Part shown: positions 53,139 through 62,807 of the stretch, in pieces
Layout: each line of letters begins with the position of its first letter
How positions within the stretch are numbered: position 1 is the stretch's first letter
NCBI GenBank assembly: GCA_029263415.1
Contig: JAJCXN010000051.1
Coordinates: 124,001 to 188,000, forward strand
Direction: 5' to 3'
DNA: 64,000 bases
Source of the DNA: Acidobacteriota bacterium
GTDB taxonomy: Bacteria > Acidobacteriota > Thermoanaerobaculia > Multivoradales > Multivoraceae
The notes under the pieces: generated by a model
What the model was told of the DNA's origin: nothing
Databases searched by the model: none
What the model saw: the letters and a program-made list of their open reading frames with translations, nothing else
Made by a program: the position numbers and the translations under genes

Positions 53139-53739
53139 GCGCCTGTGCAAGCTCTTCTGCACTCAAGACGTGAGCAGTCGTCACCGGCGCACCGTTGGCG
53201 AAGAATGGGGAACGCTTGTGTTCTCCCCGCAACCATCCACCACCGAGGAGCCGCAGCAAGCCGAGCAACATGCTCAATGAACCGGGTCCGCTCGCGGCCA
53301 GTTGTTCAGAGTCCTTCAGCGCATACTTGGTGTGCACTCGAAGGCGGTTGAGCCCTGCGATCTGATCGAGCTGCGCAGCCGTCATCGTTCGATCAATCGA
53401 CGCGCGCAGCAGCCCGACAAAAGGCACCCATGACTTGCCCAGGGTGTTAGCAATCGGTGTCTTGCAGCAGCTGGCATACCAACGGCGTAGTGCGCCTTCC
53501 GTCAGTTGTAAGCAAGCAAGGTTCTCTACGCCGCTGGTGAACTCCAACTGGCCCGACGAGAACTGCAAGATCTCGGTGCCGCCGTACTCATCCAAGACCT
53601 GATCGTCGTGTGCCAAATGGCGTGCGAATGCCTGGCAATCATCGCAGTAGCAGGTGCCGCGGTTGATGCGCCGAGGCGAGGCGTTGCGCACTACCCCGCA
53701 CAGTTCACCACAATTACACCGAATCTCGATCTCGCTCAT
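53119..53739 (-). CDS. DUF6151 (GFA-like zinc-binding) protein
   Basis: A 206-residue protein. Cysteines are arranged as in GFA/CENP-V zinc-binding folds: CNCGELCG near the N-terminus, TCYCDDCQAF, and ASCCKTPIAN in the middle. This pattern is that of the DUF6151 family, of unknown activity; glutathione-dependent formaldehyde-activating enzyme relatives bind zinc and thiol adducts. The ATG overlaps the MFS transporter stop by 4 bases, so transporter and this protein are translationally coupled. Confidence 0.82.
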   Translation of the reverse strand: MSEIEIRCNCGELCGVVRNASPRRINRGTCYCDDCQAFARHLAHDDQVLDEYGGTEILQFSSGQLEFTSGVENLACLQLTEGALRRWYASCCKTPIANTLGKSWVPFVGLLRASIDRTMTAAQLDQIAGLNRLRVHTKYALKDSEQLAASGPGSLSMLLGLLRLLGGGWLRGEHKRSPFFANGAPVTTAHVLSAEELAQAQQVSAS

Positions 53740-55031
53740 GCGACCATCTCCGTTAGCTGCTCGCGACGTCGCGCCGACAAGCGTTGAAAGGCAACGGTCG
53801 CCAGCACCCCGACAAGCGCGAACAACCCAACCACTTTGAACACGTCCTCGTGGCCGCCGGCCCCGGGTGTGCGATCTGTCAAGTATCCCATCAGTGGCCC
53901 CATAAAAATGTCGGGTGTGTAGCCGACCACCGACACCAACCCGATGGCAGTACCGGTGAACGACCGGGGAATCGCACCCTCACCGAAGAGAGCGAAGTAG
54001 ACACCGCGCAACGCATTCAAGGCGAGGCTAATGGCCAACACTCCGATTACAAACAGAGCCGGCAACGACCCTGGCACCACACCTAGACCCACGCTGCCCG
54101 CACTCAAACACAAGAGCACAAACGAGCAAACCAGCACTCTGGAGGAGCCGAAGCGGTCGCCTAACAAACCTGCAGCAAACGCCGCGATCGGGCGCATGTA
54201 GAACGAGATCGTTCCGATCGACGCCGATTCCACATCGTTCATGCCAAACCCGTCGCGCGCATAAAGAGAAAAGTCATCGATGCTCTTGTAGGCCACATAC
54301 GCACAAATCACGATCACCGCCTGCATCCATAGACCGGGAATCTTGAGCACTGCGGGCACACTCGACCACTGGAACCGCTCTATCGCTTCTCCCTTGGCCC
54401 GAGCCCGGTAGTCAGCCGCCGCTTCTTCCGGAACGCAGAACCAAACCAGCACCGCGGCTAGGGCGGTAAAGCCGGTGAACATCAAGATCACCACGCTCAG
54501 CGCGTGGCCGCGCTCTGCCAAGGTCGCATGCGACGGATCACCTGGCAGGAGTGCTGCGAGCAGACCGACCATGGCGGTGGCAGCCAGTGCAGCGACCAGC
54601 CCGCGACCGCCATCGAGCATGCCGTAGGCGCGGCCTTGTTGAAGCTCGCCACCCCATTGCCGGGTGGCGCGCAGCAAGGCTGACCAGAACAAGAGCACAC
54701 TAGACAGCCCCCAGAATCCGAACAGCAGGGTCAACATCTCTAGACTCGGAATCCACGAGTAGACGACGCCTCCCCCAGCCGTTGCCAACAACGAGAACGC
54801 CATCAGCCGGCGCGCGGAAAAGCGGTCCGCAAGCATGCCTCCTGGAAAGTAGGAGAGCATCGCGACCACGCCGTACAAAGAGAACGCTGCGCCAAGCTGT
54901 AGATTGGTGATGCCGAAGACATCGAGCAGGGTCGGCCGGAACAGTCGGGCGACCAGGAACGGCAGCGCATACACCGCCTCGCCCGCGACGATCAGCGCAA
55001 GCATGAAGAGGAACCGGCTACGGCGAGTCAT
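53736..55031 (-). CDS. Major facilitator superfamily transporter
   Basis: A 431-residue, 12-helix MFS protein from the ATG at 55031, which has GAGG upstream; the frame is open to 55190 but the extra part is polar and arginine rich. The loop between helices 2 and 3 has the family motif GGMLADRFSARRLM, and its repeat in the second half is GLLGDRFGSSRVL. Overall it resembles organic-anion or nitrate/glycerol-phosphate-type antiporters, but the substrate is not evident. Operon with the DUF6151 gene. Confidence 0.9.
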   Translation of the reverse strand: MTRRSRFLFMLALIVAGEAVYALPFLVARLFRPTLLDVFGITNLQLGAAFSLYGVVAMLSYFPGGMLADRFSARRLMAFSLLATAGGGVVYSWIPSLEMLTLLFGFWGLSSVLLFWSALLRATRQWGGELQQGRAYGMLDGGRGLVAALAATAMVGLLAALLPGDPSHATLAERGHALSVVILMFTGFTALAAVLVWFCVPEEAAADYRARAKGEAIERFQWSSVPAVLKIPGLWMQAVIVICAYVAYKSIDDFSLYARDGFGMNDVESASIGTISFYMRPIAAFAAGLLGDRFGSSRVLVCSFVLLCLSAGSVGLGVVPGSLPALFVIGVLAISLALNALRGVYFALFGEGAIPRSFTGTAIGLVSVVGYTPDIFMGPLMGYLTDRTPGAGGHEDVFKVVGLFALVGVLATVAFQRLSARRREQLTEMVA

Positions 55032-55289
55032 TGCGACCTCGTATTCAGAGCATGAATTGCGACTTGGTGGCGAGCGGAAGGAATGGCAGCTTAACCTGAG
55101 CCCTTGGCGCGCAAACCGAGCATCGAGAAGCGAGACGATCTCGCGTGACGGGTCTCGACATCTGGGCGGCGCTCGTTCTCGCGAAACCAACTTGCCGATC
55201 GACAGCTAGTCCCAGGGGCCGAACTTCAGGCGCGAGTTCCGGAGCGGCTCCTCAGCGATGACTGCCAGCGGCAGGGCTTTGCCCTTTGA

Positions 55290-56084
55290 TTAGTTCCCGG
55301 TGAAACTGGGTTTGCGCTTCTCAAAGAACGCAGACACCGCTTCTCGAAAATCCTCGGACTGACTCGCCAGTAGCCACTGGTCGGCGTCCATGTGCATGAT
55401 CGCGCGGTCCAACGCGCCGCTCGTTTGGTTGATACTGCGTTTGATCATTTGCACCGCCATCGGTGGCAGCTCGGTGTACTCCTGCGCCCAACGCAAAGCT
55501 GTGTTGTCGAGCTCTGCGAGTGGAACCACCTCGTCAAGAAAGCCCCACCGCTCAAGCGTCTCAGCATCGAACAGTTTGCCGGTCATGATCAATTGCTTGG
55601 CGCGGCTCGGCCCCACCAAATGCAAGCACACCGGCACTGCCGTCCACATCAGGTTGATGCCGATCTTGACCTCGCCGTAGCCAATGCGTGCGTTGGACGC
55701 TGCCACTCTGAAGTCACACGCCGACGCGATGCAAGCGCCGGCGCCGGTGGCGATGCCTTGCACCGCTGCGATCGTCGGCTGAGGGATTTCTTGCAGACTG
55801 CGCATCAACGCGGCGCCCAACTCGACCCCGCGCCGACGCATCAAGAGCGACGGCCGTTCGCCGCCAGAAAACCGCGGTTGGGAAAGATCTGCGCCGACAG
55901 AGAAATCGCCGCCGTCAGCCTTGATGATGACCGCGCGGGTGTCTTCGTCGGCACTCAGTCTGCGTGCCATGCGTTCGAGGTCGGCCATCATCTCGTTGGT
56001 GATGGCGTTGCGCTTGGCCGCACGATCAATGGTGATGCAGGTGATCGCGCCCTCGCGCGTCGCGTTGATGAACGAGTCGGACAT
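55290..56084 (-). CDS. Enoyl-CoA hydratase/isomerase (crotonase) family
   Basis: A 264-residue crotonase. The oxyanion-hole segments are FSVGADLSQPRFSGG and QGIATGAGACIASACDFRVA, and the CoA-binding region is ARIGYGEVKIGINLMWTAVP. The first catalytic glutamate is expected in the EVKIGI segment, while the second position is not the usual glutamate, so isomerase or another crotonase reaction is possible. A MaoC-type hot-dog gene lies 97 bases upstream on the same strand, consistent with acyl-CoA metabolism. Confidence 0.92.
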   Translation of the reverse strand: MSDSFINATREGAITCITIDRAAKRNAITNEMMADLERMARRLSADEDTRAVIIKADGGDFSVGADLSQPRFSGGERPSLLMRRRGVELGAALMRSLQEIPQPTIAAVQGIATGAGACIASACDFRVAASNARIGYGEVKIGINLMWTAVPVCLHLVGPSRAKQLIMTGKLFDAETLERWGFLDEVVPLAELDNTALRWAQEYTELPPMAVQMIKRSINQTSGALDRAIMHMDADQWLLASQSEDFREAVSAFFEKRKPSFTGN

Positions 56085-56181
56085 ATGAGTCTCCGTAGTC
56101 TTTCTTCCGCTGCGCGCTGGGGATGCTTTCGCGCGCGTCCTCGGGTCTGGGGTCGGCGGCGACGAACGGACTTGGTAGGTC

Positions 56182-57141
56182 TTAGCCTAGGGCCGGGTAC
56201 TCTTCGTCGTAGGCCTCATACGACCCCTTGAGGGTCGCGTGATTGAGGATCATCTCCGCCACCACGTCCCCGCTCGCAGGGTCTCTGATTGTGGTCTTCA
56301 CCCAATAGGACTCGGTGCGCCGGCTCTCACTCAGGGCGACGATCTCACGCTCAATGGTGTAGTCCTGGCCAACGAACAACGGCCCCTTGACCATGCGGAT
56401 TTGTTGGCCCGCAAACAGGCCGACCGCTGGGCCACGCACCGGGAAGGCCGCTTGATGGCTGGTGTACTCAGCCAGCACGCTGACCATCTCCAGAGGGACG
56501 ATGGCCTTACCCCAAGGCGAACTCTTGCCGCCCTCTTCGGTGTACCACGGCGACGGTTCGGTGATCGCAGACAGCTTCTCGTTGAGCGAGAACGGGTAAA
56601 GCTTGCCCATGTTCTGGTCCGGATCCATGCGCACCTCTTCGACTTGCTTGCCCTTCATGCCGACCTCGAGATCACGAAGGATCACTAGCCGCTCGACCGG
56701 TCTGAGGTTTGCGATGCGCTCTTCCAGGACGGTCGGTGTAGCGTCACTCGCCGGGCCAATGGACGCGCTGCCGATCAGCACCTCGGTGCCGTCTTCCTTC
56801 TCAGCGCGCACTGCCACCTGGTTCGAGCCATCAACCGGCTCGTCTGAAAACGCACGCACACCCTCGCCCTCTACCACCATGTTGCGGTAGTGAGAACTCA
56901 AGGTGCCGGTCTCAAACCATGCGCTGCCCCAGATTCTCGCCAGCAACGGGACGAACTGACTGAAGTGCGTGGGGCCTTCGATGGGGCCAGCACGGAAGCC
57001 CAGCTTCTCGGCCATTGCGTCGTCGTGGATCGACTGGTGACCACCGTACTCTTGATCGGCAAGCATCTGCCGTGGGTGGCGTAGCGGACCGACGACGGTA
57101 CCGCCCTCAACTGTCAACGGCGATTCGAACGCATCAGTCAT
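56182..57141 (-). CDS. MaoC/hot-dog fold dehydratase-like protein
   Basis: About 319 residues from the ATG at 57141, although the frame is open to 57237. The sequence is a tandem hot-dog: the first half has QEYGGHQSIHDDAMAEKLGF and RAGPIEGPTHFSQFVPLLAR, the second has GLFAGQQIRMVKGPLFVGQD and the TESYWVKTTIRDP strand. This resembles the MaoC/FAS1-like hydratase family acting on enoyl-CoA or acyl intermediates. GGAG lies upstream. It probably works with the crotonase encoded next; its substrate is unknown. Confidence 0.78.
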   Translation of the reverse strand: MTDAFESPLTVEGGTVVGPLRHPRQMLADQEYGGHQSIHDDAMAEKLGFRAGPIEGPTHFSQFVPLLARIWGSAWFETGTLSSHYRNMVVEGEGVRAFSDEPVDGSNQVAVRAEKEDGTEVLIGSASIGPASDATPTVLEERIANLRPVERLVILRDLEVGMKGKQVEEVRMDPDQNMGKLYPFSLNEKLSAITEPSPWYTEEGGKSSPWGKAIVPLEMVSVLAEYTSHQAAFPVRGPAVGLFAGQQIRMVKGPLFVGQDYTIEREIVALSESRRTESYWVKTTIRDPASGDVVAEMILNHATLKGSYEAYDEEYPALG

Positions 57142-57262
57142 CGCTTGAAAGACTCCACAGTGGTCGAAGGGAGCCGGCATCCTACAACTCGACTCGCCTC
57201 GACCCTCTGCACGAAGACTCGCCCGTCTCCGACTCACGCCAGGCTCAGTCGGTCGGTGCTAG

Positions 57263-57484
57263 CTAGTTCGCTCGACGCAGCATGGCGATGAAAGCGGCAA
57301 TTCCGCCTGCCACCAGGATGGCACCCACCACGCGGATGAAGCTGATCACCCAGGCGATCCCGATGCCTAGTGCGGCCCACTGAACCCACCAGTTGCCCGG
57401 CGAGGTCATGAAGTTGATAACCACCAACAGTGCAAGCACCAACGGTCCGACGAACATGAACTTGAGTGCGGCGAGCGTTTTCAC
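57263..57484 (-). CDS. Small hypothetical membrane protein
   Basis: A 73-residue protein with hydrophobic helices at about 10-26 (FVGPLVLALLVVINFM), 32-47 and 50-68 (VVGAILVAGGIAAFIAMLRR). The N-terminal part resembles 2TM domain proteins. The start is a GTG at 57484, 3 bases after a 26-codon frame, and it is likely co-transcribed with the GT39 gene. Function unknown. Confidence 0.7.
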   Translation of the reverse strand: MKTLAALKFMFVGPLVLALLVVINFMTSPGNWWVQWAALGIGIAWVISFIRVVGAILVAGGIAAFIAMLRRAN

Positions 57485-57487
57485 GGG

Positions 57488-57568
57488 TTAATCTCCAAGA
57501 AGGTCGAGCAGGGCATCAACACCCAACTCGTTGCACCAGTACGGGCGCGGCGGTTGTTCTGTTTCCAT
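57488..57568 (-). CDS. Possible 26-residue small protein
   Basis: An ATG at 57568 opens a 26-codon frame (ending GVDALLDLLGD) placed 12 bases after the GT39 stop and 3 bases before the GTG of the 73-residue membrane protein. The tight spacing argues for translation, but there is no good Shine-Dalgarno and no known family. It could be a leader that couples translation of the next gene. Confidence 0.35.
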   Translation of the reverse strand: METEQPPRPYWCNELGVDALLDLLGD

Positions 57569-57580
57569 GACCGCCGGTTT

Positions 57581-59269
57581 CTAGTCGCTCGCGGCGTCTA
57601 GAGCGCGGCCAAGCACGCGGGCGAGGTGGTAGTTGAAATAGGGATGCTTCACCATCTTAATGTCTTCAACCCGGTGTGTCTTAGCCAGCAGGTGCGCACG
57701 CTCATCGGTATAGATCACAAAGCGGATCGCAGCCTCGGGTTTCGACTCACTCAGCGTTTCAGGGAGTATCCGTACCTCACGCCCCAAGTAGTGGAGGAGG
57801 GTTGCGTGCTTGCCAGCATGGTCTGACGGAGCAACCATCCACACCGTCTCGTCCTTTGGGATGAGCGGATCGAACACCGCCGCCACCTCGGTGGTGTCGC
57901 GCCTGAGCGCACGACCGGGCATCACCACGAATGCGTAGGCCACCGTGAGCACCAAAGAGCACGCCACCAGTTGAGGAACCACCGAGCGTCTCACCGAGGG
58001 CAACAGCGAGAGACCAGCGGGCACCAAGATCGCCACAATGAGCCCGGCGCTCGCAAGGCCACGATCCACCGCCGTGCCGATTGCGCCCAACACAAACAGC
58101 ACCAAGAACACCCGAATGGTGATCAAGAGAGAGCGCGGATTCGAGCCGCGGCTAACCATGGATTCCGCAATCACCCCGCTTGAGATCGCAGCCGCCGCCG
58201 CTAAAGGCAAGTAGTAGCGCATCTCGTGGGTCGACACCACACAGAAGGCCAGGGTACCTCCGCAAAAGAACCCCAGCGCAGCCAAGAGCACCCGGCGCGC
58301 TCTGGGTTCGAGCACAATCAGTGTTTGCTTGGTCCGCAACAACAGGAGCGTCCAGGGCATGAAGGCGGCCAAAATCAGCACCGGCTTGAGCAAAGTGATG
58401 CCCAGAGTCGAGAGTGTCCACCCCACCGACCGCCGCCCGGCCTCGGCCGCCGGCTGATCGAAAATCGCGCTGCCATCTACCGCCACCGCAGATCCGATGT
58501 AGAAGCCAACCATCCCCAGGAACAAGGCCGCCCCCAAGATGTGATCCCAGCGAAAGAGGCGGCGCACGTTACCGGTCAGAAACGCGGCGGCCAGAAGCCC
58601 CGGGCCGAAGACCATGAGTGCAGGCACCCCCTTGGCGATGAAGCCAAGGAAGGCAAACCCATAGGCAGCCACCCAGAGGGCCGCTTGCGCGCCGGCTGAG
58701 GAGAACGGCGTGGCCAGCGCCCCTGTGGCAACCGGCACACCAGCGCGGGGGCCGCTCACAGCTAGCGCCGCCACCGCTGCCGCGATCGCTAGCCCGGTGT
58801 AGACCGCGATGGGACCGTCGAACTCGGCGATCCGGATCTTGTCCAAGAAGAGCAGGCCACCGGTTGCAGCCAAGGCAATGAACACTCCGGTGCGAGGCCC
58901 AAGCAAGCGACCGAACAACCACAGCAGGCCCATCGCCAGCAGCACACCGCCTCCAGCGAACGGTGCGCGCAATGCAAGTTCACTCGGCGCCTGAGCGATC
59001 GACTGCGGGAGTGCCGACAACCAGTAGGCAAACGCAGGCTTGTACGTGTAGACATCGCCATAGACCCGCGGCACCCACCAATTGCCGCTGTGCATCATCG
59101 AGCGAGCACCGTCGATGATCATGCCTTCCATCGACATCAACGCGTAGCCGCCCAGGTTCAAGAAGCAGAATAGCGAGGAGAACAGACCGACAGTGGCGAT
59201 CGCGACCGGCCAGCGCTCGAGAACGGCGAGCTGGCTCGGGTGGCCCGGTTGGGTTGGCGTGTCACTCAT
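57581..59269 (-). CDS. GT39/ArnT-like polyprenyl-phosphate glycosyltransferase
   Basis: A 562-residue membrane protein with about 12 helices. The first periplasmic loop carries the acidic/DGARSMMHSGNWW segment and VYGDVYTYKPAFAYWLSALP, which is the catalytic loop of the PMT/ArnT-type fold (GT39/GT83). Such enzymes transfer a sugar from a polyprenyl phosphate to lipid or protein on the outer face. The soluble C-terminal part (VWMVAPSDHAGKHATLLHYL) is short. Substrate is not evident from neighbours. Confidence 0.87.
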   Translation of the reverse strand: MSDTPTQPGHPSQLAVLERWPVAIATVGLFSSLFCFLNLGGYALMSMEGMIIDGARSMMHSGNWWVPRVYGDVYTYKPAFAYWLSALPQSIAQAPSELALRAPFAGGGVLLAMGLLWLFGRLLGPRTGVFIALAATGGLLFLDKIRIAEFDGPIAVYTGLAIAAAVAALAVSGPRAGVPVATGALATPFSSAGAQAALWVAAYGFAFLGFIAKGVPALMVFGPGLLAAAFLTGNVRRLFRWDHILGAALFLGMVGFYIGSAVAVDGSAIFDQPAAEAGRRSVGWTLSTLGITLLKPVLILAAFMPWTLLLLRTKQTLIVLEPRARRVLLAALGFFCGGTLAFCVVSTHEMRYYLPLAAAAAISSGVIAESMVSRGSNPRSLLITIRVFLVLFVLGAIGTAVDRGLASAGLIVAILVPAGLSLLPSVRRSVVPQLVACSLVLTVAYAFVVMPGRALRRDTTEVAAVFDPLIPKDETVWMVAPSDHAGKHATLLHYLGREVRILPETLSESKPEAAIRFVIYTDERAHLLAKTHRVEDIKMVKHPYFNYHLARVLGRALDAASD

Positions 59270-59553
59270 TCCGATGCCATCTCCTACGATGCAAAATCAT
59301 GCTCTTGATGCCCCCCGTCCGTTGCCAGCTCACGGATGAGCCGGACCCTCGGCGCAACAAAACCCTACTTCGACACGTCTACTTGTTTGACGAATGCATC
59401 ATCATTTGCGATCATGCCCCATGGTGCCGACTGGCCGATCGGCCAACTCGTTTGGTTGACCGCCGAGCCGACAACCTCAGGCTCGCGCCAGCCACCACTG
59501 TTTTAGTGCGCTCCCGACGCCAACTTCGGGCAAACTCTAAGGAGACCCACACC
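59270..59553. promoter_or_regulatory. Divergent spacer before the cytochrome/copper protein gene
   Basis: These 284 bases separate the divergent GT39 and cytochrome/copper-protein genes. No gene is supported: an in-frame extension of the downstream gene has no signal peptide. AAGGAG at 59539-59544 is the ribosome-binding site for the ATG at 59554. Confidence 0.5.
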
Positions 59554-61068
59554 ATGAAGCGAAGCATCTCAACACTCGGAATCGCGATCCTCTTGGTCAC
59601 GATGGCTGCACTCCCAGCAGCCGCAAACACCGAGTCCGCGGACCTTGAAGCCCCCACATTTCACAACGAAGTGTCGAGGCTCCTTCAGGCCGAGTGCCAA
59701 GTCTGCCATCGCCCCAACGGCGCCAATCTTGGCGGCATGGTGGCACCCATGGCGTTGGTCACTTACGACCAAACCCGCCCTTGGGCCAAGTCTATCGCTC
59801 GCAAGGTTCAAAGCAGAGAGATGCCGCCATGGCATGCCTCGGCCGGTCAAAACGGACTCTTTAAGAACGAACGCACCATCACCGAGGAAGAAGTTGACGT
59901 GTTCGTCCGCTGGGCCGCGGCCGGTGCACCCGTCGGCGATCCGGCAACCGCTCCTGAAGCGCGCGAATGGCCGACAGACGGCGGCTGGATGATCGGCGAA
60001 CCCGATTTGGTGCTCAACGTTGATGAGCCCTACTTCGTCGAAGATGACGTCGAGGACCAGTACATCTATCTCAAGACCACGATGACCAAAGACCTGCTCC
60101 CGGAAAACCGGATGGTCAAGGCGATCGAGTTCAGGCCCGGCAGCTCGGCCGTTCATCACATCATCGTTCCCAACCTGGGTGGCATTGCCCCCGGCAACGA
60201 TCCCACCATCTACACCGACGGAATCGCTTCCGAGCTCAAGGCTGGCCAGGATCTGCAATGGCAGATGCACTACCACAAGGAGCCCGGCGAGGGCACCGGC
60301 GTCTGGGACCAGTCACAGGTTGCCCTCAAGTTCTATGCACCAGGTGAAGAGGTCAAGTACACGCTCCAAGGAGCTGGCTTGAGCCGCTTTGATTTCGCCT
60401 TGGCGCCAGGTGACGCAGACGTCACCACCACCGCAGAGCATGTCTTTGATGAAGAGGCGCGCATCGTCTCCTACCTGCCGCACATGCACTTGCGCGGCAA
60501 GTCAGCCAAGTACACGGCGTACTACCCAGACGGCAGTTCCGAGATCCTCTTGGACGTGCCCAAGTACGACTTCAACTGGCAGACCGCCTACGAGTACGGG
60601 GAATTCAAGACCGTGCCCGCTGGCACCAAGGTTGTGTTCCAGTCCTGGTGGGATAACTCGGCTGATAACCCGCACAACCCAGACCCGACCGCCACTGTAC
60701 GGTGGGGCGAACCGACCACTGACGAGATGAGCTTCGGCTTTCTCTCCTTCATCACCGAGAGCAACAGCGGCGGCAGCATGTTCGGCGGCGGTGGCAGTGA
60801 TCGCGACGAGATGGACATGACCGCCATCGTTGCTTTCATGGACGAGAACCGCGACGGCAAACTGCAAAAGGACGAAGCTCCGAAGCAGTTGTTGGCCTAC
60901 TGGGCGATGATCGACACAAACAAAGACGACGCCATGGACATGGTCGAGGCGAAAGCTGCAAACGCAGCCCTCGCTAAGATGATGGCGGCACGCGGCCAGA
61001 AGGCCGACGTCGAGGACAAGGGTCCCGGCGCCGAACCGACCAAGAAGTCGAGCGCTGGCGACCGCTAG
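59554..61068 (+). CDS. Exported cytochrome c / copper-monooxygenase-like / EF-hand protein
   Basis: A 504-residue protein with a signal peptide (cleaved near PAAANT). Order: an N-terminal cytochrome c-like domain with CQVCH at 48-52, a middle part like copper type II ascorbate-dependent monooxygenases with histidine pairs in SSAVHHIIVPN, WQMHYHKEPGEG and LPHMHLRGKSA, and C-terminal EF-hands DENRDGKLQKDE (about 430-441) and DTNKDDAMDMVE (about 454-465). The copper domain resembles the PHM/DBM fold, in which histidines bind two coppers; the fused haem could supply electrons. Substrate unknown. A strong AAGGAG precedes the ATG and a hairpin follows the stop. Confidence 0.85.
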   Translation: MKRSISTLGIAILLVTMAALPAAANTESADLEAPTFHNEVSRLLQAECQVCHRPNGANLGGMVAPMALVTYDQTRPWAKSIARKVQSREMPPWHASAGQNGLFKNERTITEEEVDVFVRWAAAGAPVGDPATAPEAREWPTDGGWMIGEPDLVLNVDEPYFVEDDVEDQYIYLKTTMTKDLLPENRMVKAIEFRPGSSAVHHIIVPNLGGIAPGNDPTIYTDGIASELKAGQDLQWQMHYHKEPGEGTGVWDQSQVALKFYAPGEEVKYTLQGAGLSRFDFALAPGDADVTTTAEHVFDEEARIVSYLPHMHLRGKSAKYTAYYPDGSSEILLDVPKYDFNWQTAYEYGEFKTVPAGTKVVFQSWWDNSADNPHNPDPTATVRWGEPTTDEMSFGFLSFITESNSGGSMFGGGGSDRDEMDMTAIVAFMDENRDGKLQKDEAPKQLLAYWAMIDTNKDDAMDMVEAKAANAALAKMMAARGQKADVEDKGPGAEPTKKSSAGDR

Positions 61069-61081
61069 TCGGTCTTCAATG

Positions 61082-61116
61082 AGTCGGCCCTCAGCTCTTC
61101 GTGGCTGAGGCCGACT
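61082..61116 (+). terminator. Strong hairpin after the copper/haem protein gene
   Basis: AGTCGGCC-C-TCAGC pairs with GCTGAGGCCGACT across an 8-base loop, a 13-base stem with one bulged base, 13 bases past the stop codon. It lacks a T run, so it may be a terminator or an RNA-stabilising hairpin. Confidence 0.6.
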
Positions 61117-61260
61117 AAGATGCAGCCCCCGCGCGGCGGCTGGTGCTCGGAAGCACTGGCTCTAACCGGGGGCTTTTCTATGCCCGCTGAGGCCACACCA
61201 AAACTCGGCGCCTACCCCCAACATCCCAACTCAACAACCGGCCCGAGACGGAGACCAACC

Positions 61261-62259
61261 ATGCAAGCACTGCTAGTCCACAAGGGCGACAAAGAACACG
61301 GTACCGAGTACCGCACCGAACTCAGCGACGTCGCGGAGACCGACCTGCCCGAAGGCAGCGTCACGATCGCGGTCGAATACTCGACTCTGAACTATAAGGA
61401 CAGTCTTGCAATCACTGGCGCCTCGCCGGTGGTGCGCAAGTCGCCCATGGTTCCAGGCATCGACTTCGCAGGTACCGTGGAAACGTCCGACGACGAGCGC
61501 TACTCTGCCGGTGACAAGGTGGTTTTGAACGGCTGGGGCCTCGGCGAGACCCACTGGGGAGGCCTCGCCCAGAAAGCCCGCGTACGCGCAGACTGGCTGG
61601 TCGCGCTGCCCGAGGCCTTCACCACGCAACAGGCTATGGCGATCGGCACTGCGGGCTACACCGCGATGCTGTGCGTCCTGGCGCTTGAGCGCGGCGCGGT
61701 AACTCCTGCAAGCGGCGAAGTGCTGGTGACCGGCGCCGCTGGTGGCGTCGGAAGCGTTGCGGTCGCCATCTTGAGCAAGTTGGGTTACACCGTGGTTGCC
61801 TCCACCGGCCGAGCCGAAGAGACCGACTACCTCACCGCACTGGGCGCAAGCAGCGTGATCGATCGGGCGGAACTCTCCGAACCCGGACGGCCTCTGGCCA
61901 AGGAGCGCTGGGCGGGCGCTGTTGATGCGGTCGGCAGTCACACCTTGGCCAATGTCTGTGCCGCCACTAAGTACCGCGGTACCGTAGCCGCTTGCGGACT
62001 TGCTCAAGGCATGGACCTGCCCACGACCGTGATGCCCTTTATCCTGCGTGGTGTCACTCTTGCCGGTGTAGACAGCGTTTACTGCCCCCTCGAACTGCGC
62101 CAAGAGGCGTGGTCGAGACTTGCTTCAGACCTCAACGCAGAAGCGTTGGCTTCGATGACCACGTTGATTCCGCTGGCTGCAGCCATCACCACCGCGCCCG
62201 AGCAGCTAGCAGGCAGGGTTCGTGGTCGAGTGGTGGTCGACGTCAACGCCGGCCAGTGA
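61261..62259 (+). CDS. YhdH/AcuI-type quinone oxidoreductase (acryloyl-CoA reductase family)
   Basis: A 332-residue zinc-independent MDR protein from the ATG at 61261, with GGAG upstream; the frame opens at 61120 but the extra residues look unrelated. Family features are [48 protein letters not shown] and the nucleotide-binding [18 protein letters not shown]. This subfamily includes AcuI, which reduces acryloyl-CoA with NADPH and detoxifies acrylate. It is not zinc-binding, unlike the alcohol dehydrogenases it resembles. Confidence 0.93.
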   Translation: MQALLVHKGDKEHGTEYRTELSDVAETDLPEGSVTIAVEYSTLNYKDSLAITGASPVVRKSPMVPGIDFAGTVETSDDERYSAGDKVVLNGWGLGETHWGGLAQKARVRADWLVALPEAFTTQQAMAIGTAGYTAMLCVLALERGAVTPASGEVLVTGAAGGVGSVAVAILSKLGYTVVASTGRAEETDYLTALGASSVIDRAELSEPGRPLAKERWAGAVDAVGSHTLANVCAATKYRGTVAACGLAQGMDLPTTVMPFILRGVTLAGVDSVYCPLELRQEAWSRLASDLNAEALASMTTLIPLAAAITTAPEQLAGRVRGRVVVDVNAGQ

Positions 62260-62309
62260 ATGCCCGAAGGCCCTCCAATGCAACAACCCTCTAGCCGCTG
62301 TCGCCGGCG

Positions 62310-62699
62310 ATGACTCCTGACCTCTATGCGCTCGCGGCGGTAGTGCTGCTCGCCGCCGCGCAGGTCGGGCTTGCAAGTATCGCGACGCTCAAGAAGGCTG
62401 GGCCCAGGTGGGTACTTGGCCCTCGCGACAAGCCATTCGATGTTCCGGGGGCTTCGGGCCGGATTGTGCGCGCGCACCGCAACCTGCTCGAAATCCTGCC
62501 GCAGTTCGTAGCAGTGATTGTCTTGGTGCATCTAGCGGACTCGGTCTCGCAGATCTCTACGATCGGCGCATGGACTTTCTTCGCCGCCCGCGTGCTCTAC
62601 ATTCCGGCATACGTCAGCGCCATCCCGTGGCTCCGCCCGATCTGTTGGCAGGTCGCCTTTGGCGGTCTACTCGCGGTGCTCGTCGACGCCTTTGTCTGA
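62310..62699 (+). CDS. MAPEG-family membrane protein
   Basis: A 129-residue protein with four hydrophobic helices. Segments GRIVRAHRNLLEILPQFVAV and FFAARVLYIPAYVSAIPWLR are MAPEG hallmarks (an arginine- and glutamate-containing glutathione-binding patch). Eukaryotic relatives are glutathione transferases/peroxidases of leukotriene metabolism; bacterial ones are mostly uncharacterised. It follows the AcuI-type gene by 50 bases on the same strand. Confidence 0.88.
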   Translation: MTPDLYALAAVVLLAAAQVGLASIATLKKAGPRWVLGPRDKPFDVPGASGRIVRAHRNLLEILPQFVAVIVLVHLADSVSQISTIGAWTFFAARVLYIPAYVSAIPWLRPICWQVAFGGLLAVLVDAFV

Positions 62700-62807
62700 G
62701 TCCCCGCGGACCGCGCGGACGGCAGCAGCGGTACGTTTCGATAGTCTGCGCAAGCCTTTCCCAAGTGCTCTAACTTCTACGCCACAACCCTTTTCAAGGA
62801 GTCACCA

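Noticed and set aside
55240-55289. GGGC-AAA-GCCC hairpin downstream of the crotonase gene as a terminator
   Set aside because: The stem is only four bases with a weak context; not strong enough to list.
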